Origin: Nectonema munidae
Lineage: Eukaryota > Nematomorpha > Nectonematoida > Nectonematidae
Direction of reading: 5' to 3'
DNA length: 64,000 nt
NCBI GenBank assembly: GCA_030549495.1
Contig: JAUIRK010000154.1
Location: 124,001 to 188,000 of the forward strand
The translations under genes were made by a program, and so were the position numbers. Shown here in pieces: positions 60,396 through 64,000 of this stretch. Under the pieces are notes generated by a model. It was not told the DNA's origin and did not search any database. It saw only the letters and a program-made list of their open reading frames with translations. Each line of letters starts with the position of its first letter. Positions within the stretch are counted from its first letter, which is position 1.

Positions 60396-63300
60396 AAAAA
60401 GAATCCTCGATCCCAAGTCTTCTGATGGGTTTCCGCTCCCTGCACGAACGCCTCAGCCTTGGACTATCTGTGTCAGCATCTTCTTCAACATTATCTTTTC
60501 GATTAGCACCATGTACTGATGTCTCTTCATTTTCATCTGGTAAGGGCTCATCATCTATGGCACTTGGAGCTAGATGTTTCAAGGCAACTGTGTTTTCCTT
60601 TCCATCTTGGTACCTCACGCGTGCGCATTCCGGATTTACTTCCAAAAGCTCCACTAGTTTGACCTGAGGTTTCGTTTTAGAAAGAATAGGAAATTTCTTT
60701 ATCCATGCAGTCTTTGAATCAGAGAGCCAACATGGGAGTTTTGAGTTTGCTGTGCCTCTTTCAAACGTAAAAATTCTTTCATGAGGCGTTTTATTAGTCG
60801 TCGTATTGAGCAGAGTTCTTAACGCTTTCAGACTCTCAGGCAAAACTTCTTCCCACCTTTCAATCGGCAGACCAAAAGTTTCAGTTGCTAAAGTTATTGT
60901 CTTCCAAATCAAACCATTATAACGTTCACACTGGGAATTTCCTTGAGGATTGTAAGCAGTAGTAAATGTCGAGCCTATACCTCTAACTAAGAGAAACGAT
61001 TTAAGTTCGTCAGAAAGAAAGGACTTACCTCTATCAGAATGTATGTACTTTGGATACCCGAAGGTTGTAAACAGGTCTTGTAAGCAACTAATAACAGTAC
61101 TTGATGATAGATCTTTGCAAGCGTAGGCAAAAGGGAACCTTGAGTATTCGTCTATGATAGTTAGGATATACTTGTTTTTGTTGTTAGAGGGCAAGGGACC
61201 TTTAAAGTCAATCGACAATCTGTCAAAAGGTTTAGTGGACTTGATAATGTGATGTTGGTCAGAATTGTAGAATCTTGGCTTACACTTTCGACATACTTGG
61301 CAGTTATTTGTTAAAACTTTGATTTCTTCCATCGAAAAGGGTAAGTTATTTTCTCTTACATAGTGGTGCATTCGTCGGATTCCTGGATGAATCAAATGAT
61401 TGTGCAGTCGTTGTAAATCTAAGGATTGTTTGGAGACGGTGCAAGACCTTGATAGTGCATCAGCTGATACGTTTTCTATTCCAGGGCGATATTTGATGTC
61501 AAAGGAATAAGAAGCAAGTTCCAAGCGCCAACGAAGCATTTTGTCGCTTTTTATTTTGCTTTTACCGCGTGGGTCAAATATATAAGAAATAGCTTTTTGA
61601 TCCGTCACCACTGTGAATTTTTGCCCAACTAAAAAGTGCTTCCAGTTGCGTATGGCCTCAACGATGGCGAGAGCTTCTTTTTCCACTATGTGTGTATTTT
61701 TCTCAGCAGAATTTAGTGTTTTTGAAAAGAAACCAACTGGTCTCCCTTCTTGTAAAAGACAAGCAGCAATTGCTTTATTAGATGCATCAGTCTCCAACAC
61801 GAGTGGTTTACCTTGTTCAATTGCTCTTAGAGTGGAATCTTTAATCTCTTCTTTCAAGGATTTTATTACTTTTCTTTGTTCAGTGTCCAAAGGAAAGGAT
61901 GAAACTTTTGTAAGTGGCTGTATCTTTTTCGAAAAGTCGCGAATCCACTTCGCGTAGTATGAAAAGAATCCCATCATTCTTTTTAGCTCAGCAGTAGATC
62001 TTGGAATGGGCATCTCCATCAAAGGCTTTACACGATCTTGGTCAGGTCTTAATTGTCCTTTGCTAATCTCATATCCGAGAAATTTAATATGCGTTAGACA
62101 GAATTTACTTTTGTTCCAATTTATCCTAAGGGAGTTTGCCTTGATCGCATCAAAAAGCAGCTTCAGATTATGGTTTTGCTCTTCCAAGGACTCCCCACAA
62201 ACAATCACGTCATCTAAATATGAAAAAGTGTTGACAAGTTTATTTGATGAAATAAAATTGTTGATATAGCGTTGAAATGCAGAAGCACCATTTGTCACGC
62301 CCATGGGAATTTTTGTAAATTGGAAGAGTTTGCCACATGCTTCAAACGCAGTATACATACGTTCTTCCTCTCTTAACTCGACCTGATAGTATGCTTCGGA
62401 GAAATCTATCAAACTAAAATATTTGAACTTTGACACTTTAGCAGCCAATTCGTTCAAATCAGGTAAGGGGTAAGCATCAGGTAAGGTGTATTTATTTATA
62501 GTACGTGAAAAATCTATTACCATTCTTTTATTTCCATTACTTTTAGGTACGAGTACTATTTGGGCTCGCCACGGAGAATTTGATTCTTCAATGACTCCAG
62601 CTTCCAATAATCGAGAAATTTCAGATTTAATAAATTCACCGTCTTTTATGTTGAATTTTGCTGTTTTTGTAGCGATAGGTTTACACTCGGGAGTTAGGAA
62701 CTTGAAAAGTTTTATTTCAGAGTACTTCTTAGTTGCACAATTCTTTTGAGGACCATTAACTCCACAAGGAAACGAAAAAGATATAGGAGCATTCTTTCCT
62801 CCCAAACAAATCCTTACCTCTTTATGCTTTTTCATAAAGCTCATTCCCAAGATAACTTGTTTCCATAAATCGGGTAAGACTAAGAATTCTTCATCTTCAT
62901 ACAACCGGTTATGAACACGTAACGACGCCTTAACTTTTCCAAGTACCTGGATTTTAAAACGACAAGAAGCCATACTAACCTGTTCTTTGCATGGGAGCAA
63001 CTTTAGTTTTAGAGATATTGCAGTTTTTTTGTCAATAAAATTGTCTGTACTCCCTGTATCCAAGAGTGCGTAGCATTTAGCACCATTTAGAAATACAACA
63101 CTTTTCCAGCTGGAGTGAGTAAAGCTTGAATTTAGCATCGAGAGAATTTTTTGCGATGATTTGCAAACCTTGCTGAAATCACCAATCTTTTTGCATTTAA
63201 AACATGTTTGAGTTTTTGCTGGACAGAGTTCTCTTTGGTCCTTGTAATGTCGTTTGCCACCACAAAAATAACATTTACCAACTTTAGACGGCGTTGTAAA

Positions 63301-63405
63301 GGAGGTGCAAACTTCTTGTTGAGTGTGATTACTAGTAGAATCTTCAAGATGCTCGTCCTTTGAAGCTGCGGCTAATTGTGTGGAATTTGTATCATAACTT
63401 CGTTT
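60394..63405 (-). CDS. pol: Gypsy pol polyprotein (nucleocapsid knuckles, PR, RT, RNase H, IN)
   Basis: Open from 63405 to the stop at 60394; the frame overlaps the end of gag by 34 nt in the -1 phase. Upstream of the first ATG (63138) it encodes two Cys knuckles. Numbered from that ATG (914 residues): protease DTGS at 27-30; RT with LIDFSEAYYQ (about 243-252) and YLDD (307-310); RNase H with D451, E488, D513 and D560; integrase HHCC finger (H579/H584, C613/C616) and DDE core D644, D702, E738 (D-35-E). All catalytic residues are present and no stop interrupts it. Oddity: the second knuckle reads CFKCKKIGDFSKVC, with Asp where His is expected. The polyprotein would be made by frameshift from gag. 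Confidence 0.93.
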   Translation of the reverse strand, partial: KRSYDTNSTQLAAASKDEHLEDSTSNHTQQEVCTSFTTPSKVGKCYFCGGKRHYKDQRELCPAKTQTCFKCKKIGDFSKVCKSSQKILSMLNSSFTHSSWKSVVFLNGAKCYALLDTGSTDNFIDKKTAISLKLKLLPCKEQVSMASCRFKIQVLGKVKASLRVHNRLYEDEEFLVLPDLWKQVILGMSFMKKHKEVRICLGGKNAPISFSFPCGVNGPQKNCATKKYSEIKLFKFLTPECKPIATKTAKFNIKDGEFIKSEISRLLEAGVIEESNSPWRAQIVLVPKSNGNKRMVIDFSRTINKYTLPDAYPLPDLNELAAKVSKFKYFSLIDFSEAYYQVELREEERMYTAFEACGKLFQFTKIPMGVTNGASAFQRYINNFISSNKLVNTFSYLDDVIVCGESLEEQNHNLKLLFDAIKANSLRINWNKSKFCLTHIKFLGYEISKGQLRPDQDRVKPLMEMPIPRSTAELKRMMGFFSYYAKWIRDFSKKIQPLTKVSSFPLDTEQRKVIKSLKEEIKDSTLRAIEQGKPLVLETDASNKAIAACLLQEGRPVGFFSKTLNSAEKNTHIVEKEALAIVEAIRNWKHFLVGQKFTVVTDQKAISYIFDPRGKSKIKSDKMLRWRLELASYSFDIKYRPGIENVSADALSRSCTVSKQSLDLQRLHNHLIHPGIRRMHHYVRENNLPFSMEEIKVLTNNCQVCRKCKPRFYNSDQHHIIKSTKPFDRLSIDFKGPLPSNNKNKYILTIIDEYSRFPFAYACKDLSSSTVISCLQDLFTTFGYPKYIHSDRGKSFLSDELKSFLLVRGIGSTFTTAYNPQGNSQCERYNGLIWKTITLATETFGLPIERWEEVLPESLKALRTLLNTTTNKTPHERIFTFERGTANSKLPCWLSDSKTAWIKKFPILSKTKPQVKLVELLEVNPECARVRYQDGKENTVALKHLAPSAIDDEPLPDENEETSVHGANRKDNVEEDADTDSPRLRRSCRERKPIRRLGIEDSF

Positions 63406-63917
63406 CTATTGATTGCTTGCTCCATAGCTCTTGTTTGATTTATTGCTGTTTCAAGGTCCAACTTTGGATTCTCCAACAAACGGGTTCGGATCGCAGTATT
63501 CCTGAGACCAGAAATTAAGGAATCCCTTATAAATAGATTTTTGTGTTCATCCGCAGTAACTGCTTTAAAATTGCAATTAATGGATAAAACCTTTAATGAA
63601 TGAAAAAAAGAGTCTATAGTTTCCCCGGGTTGTTGGATTCTTGTTGCGAGAGGATGTCTTGCGTGAACTTCGTTGGGTGTTTTGACATATGCGGTTTCCA
63701 GTTGTTCAATAGCCAACTCGTAACTGGTAGCGTCTTGAACAGTCTCTGCAACGTCAGCTCCCAAATGCAGAAGTAATAATTCTAGTTTGTTTGGGTTAAG
63801 CCCTTCTAAACATTCGAGATAGTAGGCAAAACCTCTAAACCAGTGCTTCCAATGTTTTCCGCTTTGTTCATCGTCGGTTGATATAGTGAATTCCTTAGGT
63901 TTGATGATCTTGTCCAT
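63372..63917 (-). CDS. gag: Gypsy gag (capsid region)
   Basis: A 181-codon frame beginning ATG at 63917, only 33 nt after the 5' LTR. It contains HWKHWFRGFAYYLE, LLLHLGADVAETVQ and RIQQPGETIDSFFHSLKVLS, followed by LISGLRNTAIRTRLLE. This is the Retrotrans_gag capsid pattern of metazoan Ty3/gypsy elements. The frame ends in TAG at 63372-63374 before the knuckles, which lie in the -1 frame. No canonical X XXY YYZ slippery site is visible in the overlap. Thus either a non-canonical shift or a single-base indel separates capsid and nucleocapsid in this copy. Confidence 0.88.
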   Translation of the reverse strand: MDKIIKPKEFTISTDDEQSGKHWKHWFRGFAYYLECLEGLNPNKLELLLLHLGADVAETVQDATSYELAIEQLETAYVKTPNEVHARHPLATRIQQPGETIDSFFHSLKVLSINCNFKAVTADEHKNLFIRDSLISGLRNTAIRTRLLENPKLDLETAINQTRAMEQAINRNEVMIQIPHN

Positions 63918-63933
63918 AAGAAAATAGCTTTTT

Positions 63934-63995
63934 TTTTGTTGAATAAAATTGTAATGAAAACAAAAGTGAAAAGCTGAAGCTTTTATTCAACAAAA
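63934..63995 (-). promoter_or_regulatory. Possible self-priming hairpin at the LTR/PBS junction
   Basis: On the minus strand the LTR contains TTTTGTTGAATAAAA (63995-63981). Right after the LTR and one A comes its exact reverse complement TTTTATTCAACAAAA (63948-63934). No tRNA-complementary TGG-type primer site follows the LTR. The layout is like that of Tf1/sushi elements, which prime from their own 5' RNA end; for this element it is an inference. Confidence 0.5.
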
Positions 63996-64000
63996 GAACG
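63950..64000 (-). repeat. 5' LTR of the gypsy element, first 51 bp
   Basis: Begins TGTAATGAAAACAAAAG and matches 60095-60145 with one difference (A for G at 63977). The rest lies beyond the window. Confidence 0.92.

Larger units (their letters stand above)
60095..64000 (-). mobile_element. Ty3/gypsy LTR retrotransposon, near complete
   Basis: Minus-strand element: 3' LTR (60095-60380), polypurine tract, pol, gag, and the first 51 bp of the 5' LTR before the window ends. Over those 51 bp the two LTRs differ at one base, which suggests recent insertion. The domain order protease-RT-RNase H-integrase defines Ty3/gypsy. It is inserted in the 31-bp satellite. Confidence 0.95.

Noticed and set aside
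60320-62750. Plus-strand frames opposite the gypsy pol gene
   Set aside because: Shadows of the 914-codon pol frame.

Overview
This window reads as a strongly A+T-rich piece of an invertebrate animal genome, with long introns and dense, old transposon debris. The one host gene I can defend has GT-AG introns, and the hAT, piggyBac-like, RTE-like, Jockey/CR1-like and Ty3/gypsy relics are of kinds common in arthropods. A crustacean such as a copepod would fit, but nothing here fixes the species.

1-22 kb: a minus-strand gene made of small coiled-coil exons at about 21.6, 15.6, 8.8, 4.4 and 3.5 kb. Its two ends resemble CDR2/CDR2L (centrocortin in flies). Splice phases agree where exons can be joined; the 5' exon(s), and probably one internal exon, are not identified. 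The introns hold a piggyBac-type MITE, a degenerate ZMYM1-like hAT transposase with a tRNA-like SINE inside it, several short hAT elements with 8-bp target duplications, further SINE copies and a 3' fragment of a (TC)n-tailed retrotransposon.

22-38 kb: no host gene seen. There are two more hAT elements, one with a transposase relic, a small MITE with 10-bp duplications, and an RTE-like non-LTR relic cut in two by a complete 1,970-bp ZBED5-like hAT element with a perfect 8-bp duplication and matching termini. A stem-loop repeat of about 75 nt occurs twice nearby. A 190-bp tandem duplication and a pogo/Tigger-like end lie just before the satellite.

38.2-60.1 kb: a large 31-bp minisatellite with higher-order structure. 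A full-length Jockey/CR1-like element (39.85-44.29 kb, minus strand; ORF1 intact, ORF2 frameshifted) interrupts it. A block of several kb, including a 1.2-kb non-repetitive island, is present twice. The second copy lacks the retrotransposon and so gives an empty site.

60.1-64.0 kb: a Ty3/gypsy LTR retrotransposon, minus strand, inserted in the satellite: left (3') LTR complete, pol and gag open, only the first 51 bp of the other LTR inside the window. Its primer-binding region looks self-complementary to its own LTR rather than to a tRNA.

Most other open frames, especially the Cys/Leu-rich ones in the satellite, are artefacts of repeats or A+T-rich DNA.
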